Shown in pieces: positions 25,094 through 34,131 of a DNA stretch of 61,764 nucleotides. The DNA comes from Fibrobacteraceae bacterium. GTDB taxonomy: Bacteria > Fibrobacterota > Fibrobacteria > Fibrobacterales > Fibrobacteraceae. A model generated the notes under the pieces. That model was not told the DNA's origin and did not search any database. It worked only from the letters and a program-made list of their open reading frames with translations. Location of the stretch: the NCBI GenBank assembly GCA_017631885.1, contig JAGBSH010000013.1, positions 1 to 61,764 of the forward strand, written 5' to 3'. The position numbers were made by a program, and so were the translations under genes. Position 1 is the stretch's first letter. The number at the start of each line of letters is the position of its first letter.

Positions 25094-26512
25094 ATGAAGT
25101 TTTTGCCTTTTTGGTTTGTTTTTCTTTTGTTTTGTTTTGGTTATGGCTATGCTCATTTGGAAAGAGAGCAGGGGCATTTTCGGATTGCAGATTCAAGTGG
25201 CTTGAGTTTTATTGCTTTTCGGGTAACAGCTTATGATTCTGTTTCGGTGACTTCTTTTGAAAATGCAGATACGCATGTGGATAATGAATTTGTTGGGCGT
25301 TTGCGTTATCTTGGAAAACTTGGTTCGGATTTTACTTTTAATGGTTTGATTCAAGTAGCGAACGATAAAACGAATCGAGATATTCCGCCGCATTTTTATG
25401 ACCCTTATGACGGGTTTCCTTATAATAGACAGTCTGGTTCAAATAGAACTTGGGATATTTTCCGCTTGTCAATGAAATATGATTTGCCGTTTGTGTCTTT
25501 AATGGCTGGTATTGATTATTTGCAGGTGGGAGTGGCTAAAAGGAATCATGTGATTTTGCGTGGCGATGAGTCGCGTTTCAGACCTTGGCAAGATTCTAGT
25601 TTCCGTTTGCAGATTCCGGCACCAACACCTTATTTTGGTTACGAGTTTAAAGTTGGGCCTTTGAGTTATAGCCAGTATGCGGCAAAACTTTATCACGAAA
25701 AAGATTTGGGTAAGTATATGCATACCCATAGGCTTGAATTTGATTTGCCTTTTGATATTCAATTCGGACTTTCTGAAGTTATTTTGTATGGTTCTACTAC
25801 AGAACCAGCTGGTTCAAACCTAAATCATGATGGGGATAGTACTGGGCGTGAGTTTGAATGGAGTTATGTGATTCCTTTTATCCCGTATGCGTTTGAAGAA
25901 CATTTTCATGGAGATAAGGATAATAACGCTTTGGCGTTTGATTTAAGCGTTAAAACGTTAAGGAATTGGGAGTTTTATGGTGAACTTCTTTGGGATGATA
26001 TGAAGTCACCAACGGATATGTTTGATGATTCTTGGTGGGGGAATAAATGGGCTTCTAGTGTCGGGGTTTTGACAAAGCAACGACTTGGGAATTTTTTTCT
26101 TACTTGGAATTTAGAATATACTCGTATTGAACCGTGGGTTTATTCTCACCATAAAGGGAGTGGTTATAATTACACAAGCTACGGAGAAGGTTTAGGAAGC
26201 GATCTTGGACCAAATGCTAGTGAAATATATTCTTCGCTTTTGTTAGAATGGAAAATTCTTGCATTTAAACTTCATGCTTCTAGTGTGGCTAAAGATTCTG
26301 CTTTTGGTTCTTCTTTCTTTGATATTCACATGCCGGATTCTCCTATTGATAAGGAATTTTTAAATGATTTAACGACAAAAAAATATTTAGAACTTGGGGT
26401 TGAATTGTCTGTTTTCCCAACGAGTTTTCTTTGGGCTAGAATGGCGGCAATGTTATATCGCAAAGATTATGAAGGCTACCGTTTAGAAGCAAGTGCTGGA
26501 TTGTCTTGGTAA
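25094..26512 (+). CDS. Outer-membrane beta-barrel protein, Wzi (capsule assembly)-like
   Basis: Start ATG 25094 opens a signal peptide (MKFLPFWFVFLLFCFGYGYA); 472 aa. The rest is alternating aromatic/polar strands typical of an outer-membrane barrel and ends in LEASAGLSW, a C-terminal aromatic as expected. Segments HTHRLEFDLPFDIQFGLSE and EFYGELLWDDMKSP fit the capsule-assembly Wzi family pattern (HRL.f ... fG.sE ... ELL.DD). A role in anchoring surface polysaccharide is therefore suggested. It precedes proA by 26 bp, perhaps only by chance. Confidence 0.6.
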   Translation: MKFLPFWFVFLLFCFGYGYAHLEREQGHFRIADSSGLSFIAFRVTAYDSVSVTSFENADTHVDNEFVGRLRYLGKLGSDFTFNGLIQVANDKTNRDIPPHFYDPYDGFPYNRQSGSNRTWDIFRLSMKYDLPFVSLMAGIDYLQVGVAKRNHVILRGDESRFRPWQDSSFRLQIPAPTPYFGYEFKVGPLSYSQYAAKLYHEKDLGKYMHTHRLEFDLPFDIQFGLSEVILYGSTTEPAGSNLNHDGDSTGREFEWSYVIPFIPYAFEEHFHGDKDNNALAFDLSVKTLRNWEFYGELLWDDMKSPTDMFDDSWWGNKWASSVGVLTKQRLGNFFLTWNLEYTRIEPWVYSHHKGSGYNYTSYGEGLGSDLGPNASEIYSSLLLEWKILAFKLHASSVAKDSAFGSSFFDIHMPDSPIDKEFLNDLTTKKYLELGVELSVFPTSFLWARMAAMLYRKDYEGYRLEASAGLSW

Positions 26513-26538
26513 AAATTGAAATTTTAAAAGGAACTTTT

Positions 26539-27798
26539 ATGGATTCATTACAGAATTTAGCGGATGTTTTGGCTAGTCAGGCAAGGAGTGCTTCCGGGAA
26601 TTTGCGGACTTTGTCTGAAAATTCTAGAAAGGCTGTTCTTCTTCGAACCGCAGAACTTTTGCGTGAAAAGAAATCTGAAATTTTTGAAAAGAATCGCTTG
26701 GATTTAGAAAATAACAAAGGGAAAATTTCAGATGCTATGCTAGATCGCCTGACTTTGAATGAAGCTAGGTTAGAAGCAATGGCTTGTGGAGTTGAAGAGA
26801 TTGCGGAGTTTCCTACTCCAATTGGTAAGGTGCTTGAAAAAAGAACTCTTGCTAATGGAATCGATATTTCTCGTGTGGCTGTTCCTATTGGTTCTGTTTT
26901 CTTTATTTATGAAAGTCGCCCGAATGTGACGATTGATGGAGCGGCTCTTTGCTTTAAGGCAGGGAATGCTGTTATTTTGCGCGGCGGTAAAGAATCTATT
27001 TATTCTTCTAGTATCTTGGCTGAAATTTTTAGAATGGCACTTCGTGAAAATGATGTTGATGAAAATGCGGTTCAGCTAGTTGAAAATCCAGACCATGCTT
27101 TAGTTTCGCTTTTACTGCAAAAGAATGATGAAATTGATTTGGTGATTCCGCGTGGCGGAGAACGCTTGATTCGGGCAGTTGTTGAACAGAGTAAAATCCC
27201 TGTAATTAAACATTTTAACGGGATTTGCCATGTTTATATAGATAAGTCTGCTGATATGGAAAAAGCACTTTCGATTGTAATGAATGCTAAAACCCAGAGA
27301 ACAGGTGTTTGTAATGCAATGGAATGCCTTTTGTTGCATAAGGAACTTTCTGATGAAAATGTGAATCGCATTGTAAGTTCTCTTCAAGAAAAAGGTGTTG
27401 AACTTTTTGGCGATGCTTATGCATGTGCGCGCGTGCCGGGCGTTCTTGATATTGGTGACGAATCGAATTATCGGACAGAATATTTAGCGTTAAAAGCGAG
27501 CGTTCGTTTTGTAGATTCCGTAGAGCAGGCTTGCGAACATATTGAAAAGTATTCAAGTCGCCATACAGAAGCGGTTGTCGCTGAAGATGTTTCTGTTCAA
27601 GATTATTTTGTTCAAAATGTAGATTCCTCTAGTGTGATGGTGAATGCTAGCACGCGTTTTGCCGATGGTGGAGAATATGGTCTTGGCGCAGAAGTCGGGA
27701 TTTCAACGGATAAACTTCACGCTCGTGGCCCAATGGGTGTTGAAAGTCTTTGCACTTACAAGTGGATTTTGCGTGGCAATGGACAAGTGAGAGGTTGA
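26539..27798 (+). CDS. proA: Glutamate-5-semialdehyde dehydrogenase
   Basis: NADPH-dependent reduction of gamma-glutamyl phosphate in proline synthesis. The start at ATG 26539 follows AAAGGAAC; the protein is 419 aa, against about 417 in E. coli. Typical motifs are present: [20 protein letters not shown], the catalytic Cys in [12 protein letters not shown], and [20 protein letters not shown] near the C-terminus. hisI starts 2 nt later, a compact operon. No proB is seen nearby. Confidence 0.95.
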   Translation: MDSLQNLADVLASQARSASGNLRTLSENSRKAVLLRTAELLREKKSEIFEKNRLDLENNKGKISDAMLDRLTLNEARLEAMACGVEEIAEFPTPIGKVLEKRTLANGIDISRVAVPIGSVFFIYESRPNVTIDGAALCFKAGNAVILRGGKESIYSSSILAEIFRMALRENDVDENAVQLVENPDHALVSLLLQKNDEIDLVIPRGGERLIRAVVEQSKIPVIKHFNGICHVYIDKSADMEKALSIVMNAKTQRTGVCNAMECLLLHKELSDENVNRIVSSLQEKGVELFGDAYACARVPGVLDIGDESNYRTEYLALKASVRFVDSVEQACEHIEKYSSRHTEAVVAEDVSVQDYFVQNVDSSSVMVNASTRFADGGEYGLGAEVGISTDKLHARGPMGVESLCTYKWILRGNGQVRG

Positions 27799-27800
27799 TT

Positions 27801-28148
27801 GTGAACTTTGAAGAACTTATTAAAGAGATAAAGTTTGATGTAGAATTTGATGGCGTAAAACTAGCACCAGCGATTGTTCAAGATGCCGAAAAAGGCGATG
27901 TGCTGATGATGGCTTGGATGGATAAAGAGGCTTTACGCCGCACTCATGAATGTGGGGAAATGGTTTTTTGGAGTAGAAGCCGTAAAGAGTATTGGCATAA
28001 AGGCGATACGAGCGGCAATGTAATGACTGTTGTGCAATGGGCTGCTGATTGTGATAGCGATGCCTTATTATTCAAGGTAAAAATGCAAGGACCGCAGGTG
28101 GCTTGCCACACAGGAGCTAGAAGTTGCTTTTTTAAAAAGCCAGAATAG
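27801..28148 (+). CDS. hisI: Phosphoribosyl-AMP cyclohydrolase
   Basis: Zn-dependent opening of the PR-AMP ring in histidine synthesis. A GTG start at 27801 with GAGAGG upstream, 2 nt after proA, gives 115 aa, the usual single-domain size (no HisE fusion). Motifs: [41 protein letters not shown] and [11 protein letters not shown], including the metal-binding Cys residues. The longer frame from 27750 overlaps proA and has no homology. Confidence 0.94.
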   Translation: MNFEELIKEIKFDVEFDGVKLAPAIVQDAEKGDVLMMAWMDKEALRRTHECGEMVFWSRSRKEYWHKGDTSGNVMTVVQWAADCDSDALLFKVKMQGPQVACHTGARSCFFKKPE

Positions 28149-28251
28149 TTGATTTTAAAGGTTTTTTATAGAAAAGAATGTTTTCTCTTTTTTTTGAAAA
28201 TTCAATCTTTTCTATATTTCGGACGCAAATTTTATTTTGAGGTTTTCTGTT

Positions 28252-30036
28252 ATGAAGAAACGTACGCACAATTGTGGCGCTTTGCGCTTAGAAAATGTGG
28301 GTGAAAAAGTTACTCTTTCAGGTTGGGTTGACCGTCGTCGTGATTTAGGTGGCGTTATTTTTGTCGATTTGCGTGATAAGTATGGCAAGACTCAAGTGGT
28401 GTTTGACCCAGAACGTAATGCTGAAGTTCATAAAATTGCTGACCAGCTTCGCAACGAATATGTGATTACCGTTTGTGGCGAAGTTCAAAAACGCCCAGAA
28501 GGCATGACAAACGATAAGCTTGCTACAGGCCAGATTGATGTGAAAATTGACGAAATCGAAATTTTGAATGCGTCAGAAAACCCTCCGCTTGCTATCAATG
28601 ACCCGAAGGAAGAATGTAAAGAAAATGATGATTTGCGTTTGCGTTATCGTTATTTGGATCTTCGTCGCCCATGGATTCAGAAGAATTTGATTTTGAAAAG
28701 CAAGTTCTTGAAAGAAGTTTATGCGTTCTTTTATGATAATGAATTTGAAAACGTAGAAACCCCAGTTCTTTGTAAAAGTACGCCAGAAGGTGCTCGCGAT
28801 TACTTGGTCCCAAGCCGTGTGAACGCTGGTAAGTTCTATGCTTTGCCTCAAAGCCCGCAACAGTATAAGCAGCTTTTGATGATTGCAGGCATGGATCGTT
28901 ATTTCCAAGTGGCAAAGTGTTTCCGCGATGAAGATTTGCGTGCAGACCGCCAACCAGAATTTACTCAAATTGACGTTGAAATGTCTTTTGTAGAACAAGA
29001 CGATGTGATGGGACTTTTCGATAAGTTTGTTACAGAAGTTCTTGGTAAGGTTTGGAACTTTGAACCACCTAAAAACATCCGCCGTATGCAGTATGCTGAA
29101 GCTATGTTAAAATATGGTTCCGATAAACCAGACTTACGCTTTGATTTGGAAATTCATGATGTTTCTGAAATTGGCGCTCAAAGTGAATTTGGCGTATTTA
29201 AAAATGTGGTAAATGCTGGTGGTAAAATCCGCGGTATTGCTGCTAAAGGTTGCTTAGATTTTACTCGCAAGCAAATTGATGATTTGACTAATTATGTCGG
29301 TCGTTATGGCGCTAAAGGCCTTGTCTGGATGCGCGTAAAAGAAAACAATGAAGTGGAAACACAAGTAGGTAAGTTCTTTACTACAGAACAACTCAATGCT
29401 TTGCGTGATGCCGTTCATGCTGAAAATGGCGACATGATGTTCTTTATTGCTGGCCCAGAAAAAACAGCTGCAACTGCAATGGGACAACTTCGTTTAGAAA
29501 TTGCTCGCATTAAAGGTCTTTTAGATCCAAACCGTCGTGAATTTGTATGGATTACTGAATTCCCAATGTTTGAATACAGCGAAACAGAAGGCCGCTACAT
29601 GGCAATGCACCACCCATTTACAAGTCCTATGCCAGAACATTTGGAAATGATGCTTTCTGGTAATTTAAAGGATTGTAAAGCTCAGGCTTATGACCTTGTT
29701 TTAAATGGTGTTGAAATCGGTGGTGGTTCTATCCGTATTCATAATCCAGAAGTTCAAGAAAAGGTTTTCCGCTTGCTTGGCTTAACAGAAGAACAAGTTC
29801 AAGAAAAGTTTGGCTTCTTTGTAGATGCGTTTAAGTTCGGCGCTCCTCCACATGGCGGTCTTGCTTTTGGTTTAGACCGTATTGTAGCTACAATGGAAGG
29901 TCAAGAATCTATTCGTGACTTTATCGCATTCCCGAAAAACACAAGTGCTTCTAGTCCAATGGACCAGAGCCCAAGTGAAGTGGATTTGCAGCAATTGCAA
30001 GATATTCACATTTCGGTGAACTTAGGCAAAAAGTAA
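28252..30036 (+). CDS. aspS: Aspartyl-tRNA synthetase
   Basis: Class II synthetase charging tRNA-Asp (possibly also tRNA-Asn). Start at ATG 28252, with GAGG 10 nt upstream; 594 aa, the long bacterial form. OB-fold anticodon domain at residues 1-100, motif 2 in FRDEDLRADRQPEFTQID, a GAD insertion domain around 300-420, and motif 3 GLAFGLDRIV near 550. A TATATT -10-like box at 28213-28218 probably drives it. A terminator follows. Confidence 0.96.
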   Translation: MKKRTHNCGALRLENVGEKVTLSGWVDRRRDLGGVIFVDLRDKYGKTQVVFDPERNAEVHKIADQLRNEYVITVCGEVQKRPEGMTNDKLATGQIDVKIDEIEILNASENPPLAINDPKEECKENDDLRLRYRYLDLRRPWIQKNLILKSKFLKEVYAFFYDNEFENVETPVLCKSTPEGARDYLVPSRVNAGKFYALPQSPQQYKQLLMIAGMDRYFQVAKCFRDEDLRADRQPEFTQIDVEMSFVEQDDVMGLFDKFVTEVLGKVWNFEPPKNIRRMQYAEAMLKYGSDKPDLRFDLEIHDVSEIGAQSEFGVFKNVVNAGGKIRGIAAKGCLDFTRKQIDDLTNYVGRYGAKGLVWMRVKENNEVETQVGKFFTTEQLNALRDAVHAENGDMMFFIAGPEKTAATAMGQLRLEIARIKGLLDPNRREFVWITEFPMFEYSETEGRYMAMHHPFTSPMPEHLEMMLSGNLKDCKAQAYDLVLNGVEIGGGSIRIHNPEVQEKVFRLLGLTEEQVQEKFGFFVDAFKFGAPPHGGLAFGLDRIVATMEGQESIRDFIAFPKNTSASSPMDQSPSEVDLQQLQDIHISVNLGKK

Positions 30037-30041
30037 AATCA

Positions 30042-30068
30042 AAAATCTCCCGAAAGGGAGATTTTTTT
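30042..30068 (+). terminator. Intrinsic terminator of aspS
   Basis: AAAATCTCCC (30042-30051) pairs with GGGAGATTTT (30056-30065) around a GAAA loop; the T-run reaches 30068. Confidence 0.9.
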
Positions 30069-30200
30069 GTGGATGCTTTTTAGAAATTAAAAAGTTTCAT
30101 ATTTAATTTTTTGCGGATTGAATAAAAATTGAGTGTGTACGGCATTAGAGTAAACATTTCTTTACACAATCTCTTTGCGAATTTTAAGTGTTTTTGATTG

Positions 30201-30206
30201 TATATT
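30201..30206 (+). promoter_or_regulatory. -10-like TATATT 6 nt before the phosphatase ATG
   Basis: TATATT ends 6 nt before ATG 30213. With normal spacing the transcript would begin at or near the A of the ATG. No ribosome site is present, which fits a leaderless mRNA. Confidence 0.45.
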
Positions 30207-30212
30207 CAAGTT

Positions 30213-31196
30213 ATGCAACTTTCTTCTGGGCTTGATTTTATTGGTGATATCCATGGGCATGTAGAATGCCTTTCTCGTTTACTATTGAAAATGGGGTATA
30301 AAGAAAGTAAAACCGGATTTTTTCACCCAGAAGGTAGGCAAGTTATTTTTCTTGGTGACTATATAGATAGAGGTCCGGATTCTAAAGCAGTTTATCGTTT
30401 GGTGCGTTCAATGGTAGAAGCAGAAAATGCTATCGCTTTACTTGGAAACCATGAATTGAACGCACTTGCTTTTTGGACAAAGCGTCGTGAATTAAAACCA
30501 GAGAAAGACTTTTATTATAGAGAACATTCTTTTAATAAAGTGATGATTCATGCAGAAACGATAACTTCGTTTCACACGGCAAACGGCGGTAAAGGAAAAG
30601 CGGAATTCGAAGAAATGCTTGAATTTTTTAAAACGTTACCGCTTTATTTAGAAACAGAAAAATTCAGGGCAATGCATGCTTGTGCTGATTTAGAATGCTT
30701 AGAAATGCTAAAGAAAGCAGGTGTTCATAATTTATCAGATGAAAATATTTTGCATAGAGCACTAGATGAAGCGGGCGATTTATTTTTACCGGTTGATATG
30801 TTATTGAAAGGCCCAGAAATGGAACTTCCTGAAGGCATAACATTTAGAGATAGTGAAAATGTTTTGCGTTATAAAACAAGAATTACTTGGTGGAAAAATC
30901 CATTGTTGGCTTCATTAGATGAACTTTCTTTACAACCAGGTATTAAATTGCCAGAAGCTCCTGTTCCGGAATCTGTCCGGCAAAGGAAATTTTATGGTGA
31001 AAATGAACGGCCCGTATTTTTTGGACATTATTGGTTAGAAGGTTCTCCCTATTTATTTAGAGAAAATGTTTGTTGTTTGGATTTTAGCGTAGCCTCTCGT
31101 TATCGCAGAGGAAAGTTAGCTGCTTATCGCTTTGATGGTGAACAAAAACTTTCTGCTGCTAAAATAGTGTATTTTGACCCACTTGAAGAATATTGA
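30213..31196 (+). CDS. PPP-family metallophosphatase (ApaH/PrpE-like)
   Basis: 327 aa from ATG 30213. The three phosphoesterase motifs are intact near the N-terminus: GDIHGH, GDYIDRGPDS and GNHE, which bind the two-metal centre. The C-terminal half has a Trp/Tyr-rich segment (FFGHYWLEG) carrying the last metal-binding His. Related enzymes hydrolyse diadenosine tetraphosphate or phosphoproteins; the exact substrate cannot be read. Transcribed from a TATATT box immediately before the ATG; pyrD follows from its own start 36 bp later. Confidence 0.85.
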   Translation: MQLSSGLDFIGDIHGHVECLSRLLLKMGYKESKTGFFHPEGRQVIFLGDYIDRGPDSKAVYRLVRSMVEAENAIALLGNHELNALAFWTKRRELKPEKDFYYREHSFNKVMIHAETITSFHTANGGKGKAEFEEMLEFFKTLPLYLETEKFRAMHACADLECLEMLKKAGVHNLSDENILHRALDEAGDLFLPVDMLLKGPEMELPEGITFRDSENVLRYKTRITWWKNPLLASLDELSLQPGIKLPEAPVPESVRQRKFYGENERPVFFGHYWLEGSPYLFRENVCCLDFSVASRYRRGKLAAYRFDGEQKLSAAKIVYFDPLEEY

Positions 31197-31220
31197 TTTT
31201 TTAAGAAACATTCTTTTTAC

Positions 31221-31226
31221 TAATTT
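31221..31226 (+). promoter_or_regulatory. -10-like TAATTT 6 nt before pyrD
   Basis: TAATTT ends exactly 6 nt before ATG 31233 and there is no ribosome site, the same arrangement as at 30201, 38858 and 59259. Confidence 0.35.
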
Positions 31227-31232
31227 ATTGCT

Positions 31233-32399
31233 ATGATTTTTTCTTGTGTAGATTATGATTATACTTTATCGCAAGGCGATAAATTGCTTGCTTTGATTCG
31301 TCGAATTTTTCACAATTCGCCAGAGTTTCGTCACGATAGTTTAAAACATGTAGCTCGTTATGCTCCTTATATTCCGTTTTTCGGAGCAAAAGCCAATCTT
31401 TCTAATTCTTTGCAACGCGTAGTGAGTTTTGCTGATCACAGTAATTCTCTTTATTTTGGAAACCCGATTATACTTGCAGCTGGCGCGAATAAAACGGCAA
31501 AACGAATTGCAGATTATGCCAATTTAGGTTTTGGCGGTATTACAGTCGGGACGGCAACAAGAAACAAACGTGAAGGTAATACTCATAAACCCAGGATAGG
31601 GTTTCTTGAAGAAGATAGAGCTATTCACAATAGCATGGGCTTAAATAATGAAGGCGTAGATGTTATTGCAAAGCGAGTGGATGAACAATTGATTCATGCG
31701 CATAAAAAAGGGCTTTGTGTTGGTGTTTCTGTAGCTGAAACTCCAGGGTTAACAGATGAAAATGATAAAATCCAGGATATTTTAGATTGTTTTACTAGAG
31801 CTTATAAGGCCGGGGATTATATTGAAATTAATGTGAGTTGCCCAAATACCGGAGAGAATCGTTTAGATTTAGATACGCGTTTTTTTGAAACTATTTTTTC
31901 TGAAATTATGCACTTGAGAAATACTCTTGGTGTGCGTAAAGCTGTTTTTGCTAAGCTTAGTCCTGATTTGTCTTTGAGTGGTTTACAGACACTTTTAGAT
32001 GTGGTTTCTAGGTATGGTGTGAATGGGGTAGTTCTTGGGAATACATACCCAACGGCAAAAATGGAATCTTTACCGGTAAATGCAACTTGGGATTCTTTGA
32101 CAACATTAAGAGCTGACGGCGATAAAGGCGGTCTTTCTGGGCGCCCTCTTTATGAAAATATGTTCCAGAATGTAGCTTTTGTCCGTAAAAATTACCCGCA
32201 TTTAAAAGTGATGGCCTGTGGTGGTATAGATCACGGTTATAAAATTTTTGATCTTTTGCAGTTAGGTGTTTGCGCTGTGCAATGTTATTCTGTAGTGGCT
32301 TTCCGTTGGATGGCAGCTCATGCTATGCGCCGAGAACTTTTAGCCGCTTTGCAAGGAAACGGTTATAAGTCTTTGCGAGATTACGATGTGGCTTATTAA
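31233..32399 (+). CDS. pyrD: Dihydroorotate dehydrogenase (class 2-like)
   Basis: FMN enzyme oxidising dihydroorotate to orotate in pyrimidine synthesis. 388 aa, with an N-terminal helical extension (residues 1-60) as in membrane-associated, quinone-dependent class 2 enzymes. The TIM-barrel motifs are clear: NPIILAAGANKTAKRI, SMGLNNEG, EINVSCPNTGENR (with the class-2 Ser as base), GGLSGRPLYENM and VMACGGIDHGY. It heads a run of same-strand genes to 34131; its last codons overlap the next gene by 14 bp. Confidence 0.92.
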   Translation: MIFSCVDYDYTLSQGDKLLALIRRIFHNSPEFRHDSLKHVARYAPYIPFFGAKANLSNSLQRVVSFADHSNSLYFGNPIILAAGANKTAKRIADYANLGFGGITVGTATRNKREGNTHKPRIGFLEEDRAIHNSMGLNNEGVDVIAKRVDEQLIHAHKKGLCVGVSVAETPGLTDENDKIQDILDCFTRAYKAGDYIEINVSCPNTGENRLDLDTRFFETIFSEIMHLRNTLGVRKAVFAKLSPDLSLSGLQTLLDVVSRYGVNGVVLGNTYPTAKMESLPVNATWDSLTTLRADGDKGGLSGRPLYENMFQNVAFVRKNYPHLKVMACGGIDHGYKIFDLLQLGVCAVQCYSVVAFRWMAAHAMRRELLAALQGNGYKSLRDYDVAY

Positions 32400-32964
32400 A
32401 AAGCAAAATTCTTTTTTTAAAACTTTTTTGTTCTTTTTATTGTTGCCATTTCAGGTAATGGCTTCGGGCTTTTTTTTAGAAATGGAAGCGCCGGAAACTC
32501 CAGAGCAACCAATTTCTCCATTTTATTTCGGGGGCCATATTGGTGGTGTTTATTATTTAAAAGGGGTTGAAGCTTTACTTGAAGGAAACGTTCAATATCG
32601 TTTTTTAGAAAAGCATGCGTTTGGTTTATATACTAGTTTCGTGTTTCCCGATACCCAATGGGATGTTGGGCTAGATTACCGCTTTTATATGTTTAATTCT
32701 TTTTCGAATCTTTCAGAAGATTTTTTAAAAGTTGGTTTTGCTTTTTCTTATTTTGATAAGTTAAATGAAAATTATTTTGTTCCAAAAATTTCTTTGGCTT
32801 ATGGCAAAGATTTGAAATTGATTTCAAAAGCGCCATTTGTTTTGCGTTTTAGTATCGGCGGTAGTTATTTACTCGGCGAACCTTTAGCAAAAAAAATAAA
32901 TGCGTATTCTTTACAAGAATCACACATGGTACTTTATGTTAAAACAGGTATTCTCTTTTTCTAA
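32386..32964 (+). CDS. Predicted outer-membrane beta-barrel protein of unknown function
   Basis: 192 aa beginning inside the end of pyrD (14-bp overlap). Residues 1-25 are a signal peptide (FFKTFLFFLLLPFQVMASG). The rest is a series of short amphipathic strands (FYFGGHIGGVYYLKG, FGLYTSFVF, WDVGLDYRFYMF, FVLRFSIGGSYLLG) ending in a C-terminal LFF, as in small outer-membrane barrels. No family recognised. Translationally linked to pyrD and overlapping the thioredoxin gene by 29 bp. Confidence 0.65.
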   Translation: MWLIKKQNSFFKTFLFFLLLPFQVMASGFFLEMEAPETPEQPISPFYFGGHIGGVYYLKGVEALLEGNVQYRFLEKHAFGLYTSFVFPDTQWDVGLDYRFYMFNSFSNLSEDFLKVGFAFSYFDKLNENYFVPKISLAYGKDLKLISKAPFVLRFSIGGSYLLGEPLAKKINAYSLQESHMVLYVKTGILFF

Positions 32965-33712
32965 AATAATTTTTTGTTTTTTCTTTTTTGCAAGTTCTCT
33001 TTATGCCAATCCTTGGCTTGGTGTTTCTTTTAACAAACAAGCATACCCAGACAAGTTAGAACTTTTGGTCCGAGGTGTTCACCCGACTTCGGATGCGATT
33101 CGTGCTGGTCTAGAAGCTGGAGATATAATTGAAAAAATAAACGGGAAAATTTTAAAAGATAATGAAGATTTAAAGTTAGCGTTTCAAGGAAAAAAAGTCG
33201 GTGATAAAATCCAGATTACTTTTCGACGAAATGGTAAAGAAAAGAAAGTGCAGGTTGCAATGACAAAGCGCCCTGATGATATTTCAGCATTAATGGGTTC
33301 TGCTATTGGTAGTAAAGCATTGGAATTTGGAAAAAATTTTTATGCCAATGGAGAAAAAAGAAAAGCAAAACCTAAAGCAACGCTTTTAGATTTTTGGGCA
33401 ACATGGTGTGGGCCTTGTAGAAATACGCTCCCGATGTTAGACAGGCTTTATAAAAAACATAGTGGAAACGGCCTTGAAATTATAGGGGTTTCTTCTGAAA
33501 CAACAGATGTTTTAAATAAGTTCCAGCAGAAATTTGTTTCACCTTATCCACTTTATCAAGATGTGGGGCAAAAAATGTGGAGCCATTATAATATTCGTTC
33601 GGTACCTACATTGATTTTGTTAGATGAAAATGGTTATATTCTAAAAGTATGGCATGGCGTTCGCTCGGAAAGTGCTTTACAAAAAGCTGTTGAAACCGTT
33701 TTAGGAAAATAA
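32936..33712 (+). CDS. Exported PDZ-thioredoxin (TlpA-like) fusion protein
   Basis: Start at ATG 32936, inside the previous gene, gives a signal peptide (SKIIFCFFFFASSLYA) and 258 aa. Residues about 25-105 are a PDZ domain (WLGVSFNK ... AGLEAGDIIEKINGK ... GDKIQITFRRNGK). Residues about 125-258 are a TlpA/ResA-type thioredoxin domain with DFWATWCGPCRNT (CGPC redox pair) and the cis-Pro loop SVPTLILLDENG. It should act as a periplasmic disulfide reductase whose PDZ part recruits or binds a partner. The domain pairing is uncommon. Confidence 0.88.
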   Translation: MLKQVFSFSKIIFCFFFFASSLYANPWLGVSFNKQAYPDKLELLVRGVHPTSDAIRAGLEAGDIIEKINGKILKDNEDLKLAFQGKKVGDKIQITFRRNGKEKKVQVAMTKRPDDISALMGSAIGSKALEFGKNFYANGEKRKAKPKATLLDFWATWCGPCRNTLPMLDRLYKKHSGNGLEIIGVSSETTDVLNKFQQKFVSPYPLYQDVGQKMWSHYNIRSVPTLILLDENGYILKVWHGVRSESALQKAVETVLGK

Positions 33713-33714
33713 AA

Positions 33715-34131
33715 ATGAAACAAGAAATTAACTGGAATGAACCGCAGATTATTGATATTCCAATCGTTCACGACCAACGCGGAAACTTGAGCGTTGTGGA
33801 AGGTGGTGATTTGGTCCCTTTTGATATAAAACGGCTTTATTATTTATATGACGTCCCTGGTGGAGCTACTCGTGGTGGGCATGCCCACAAAAATTTGAGG
33901 CAGTTAATTATTGCTGCTAGTGGTAGTTTTGATGTTGTTTTAGATAATGGTAAAACCCGGCAGAAGTTTTCATTAAATCGCTCTTATAAAGGGCTTTATA
34001 TTCCAACTATGATTTGGCGAGAAATTGAAAATTTTTCTTCGGGTGCAGTTTGTATGGTTCTTGCTTCAGAGCATTATGACGAATCCGATTACATTTATGA
34101 TTACAATGATTTTTTAAAAGAAGTCTTGTAA
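33715..34131 (+). CDS. FdtA/WxcM-like sugar 3,4-ketoisomerase (cupin)
   Basis: 138 aa, starting 2 nt after the thioredoxin gene. Cupin motifs: DQRGNLSVVEGG at the start, YYLYDVPGGATRGGHAHKNL with the active-site His pair, and LYIPTMIWREIENFS. Family members convert dTDP-4-keto-6-deoxyglucose to the 3-keto sugar for O-antigen or S-layer glycans. No aminotransferase or acetyltransferase partner is adjacent, so it may serve a pathway elsewhere. It ends directly against the convergent gene at 34132. Confidence 0.85.
   Translation: MKQEINWNEPQIIDIPIVHDQRGNLSVVEGGDLVPFDIKRLYYLYDVPGGATRGGHAHKNLRQLIIAASGSFDVVLDNGKTRQKFSLNRSYKGLYIPTMIWREIENFSSGAVCMVLASEHYDESDYIYDYNDFLKEVL

Noticed and set aside
24422-25097. 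Several ORFs of 80-130 aa in the 24.2-25.1 kb gap
   Set aside because: They translate the dispersed and 76-bp repeats in different frames and give nearly identical peptides from each copy; no ribosome sites.
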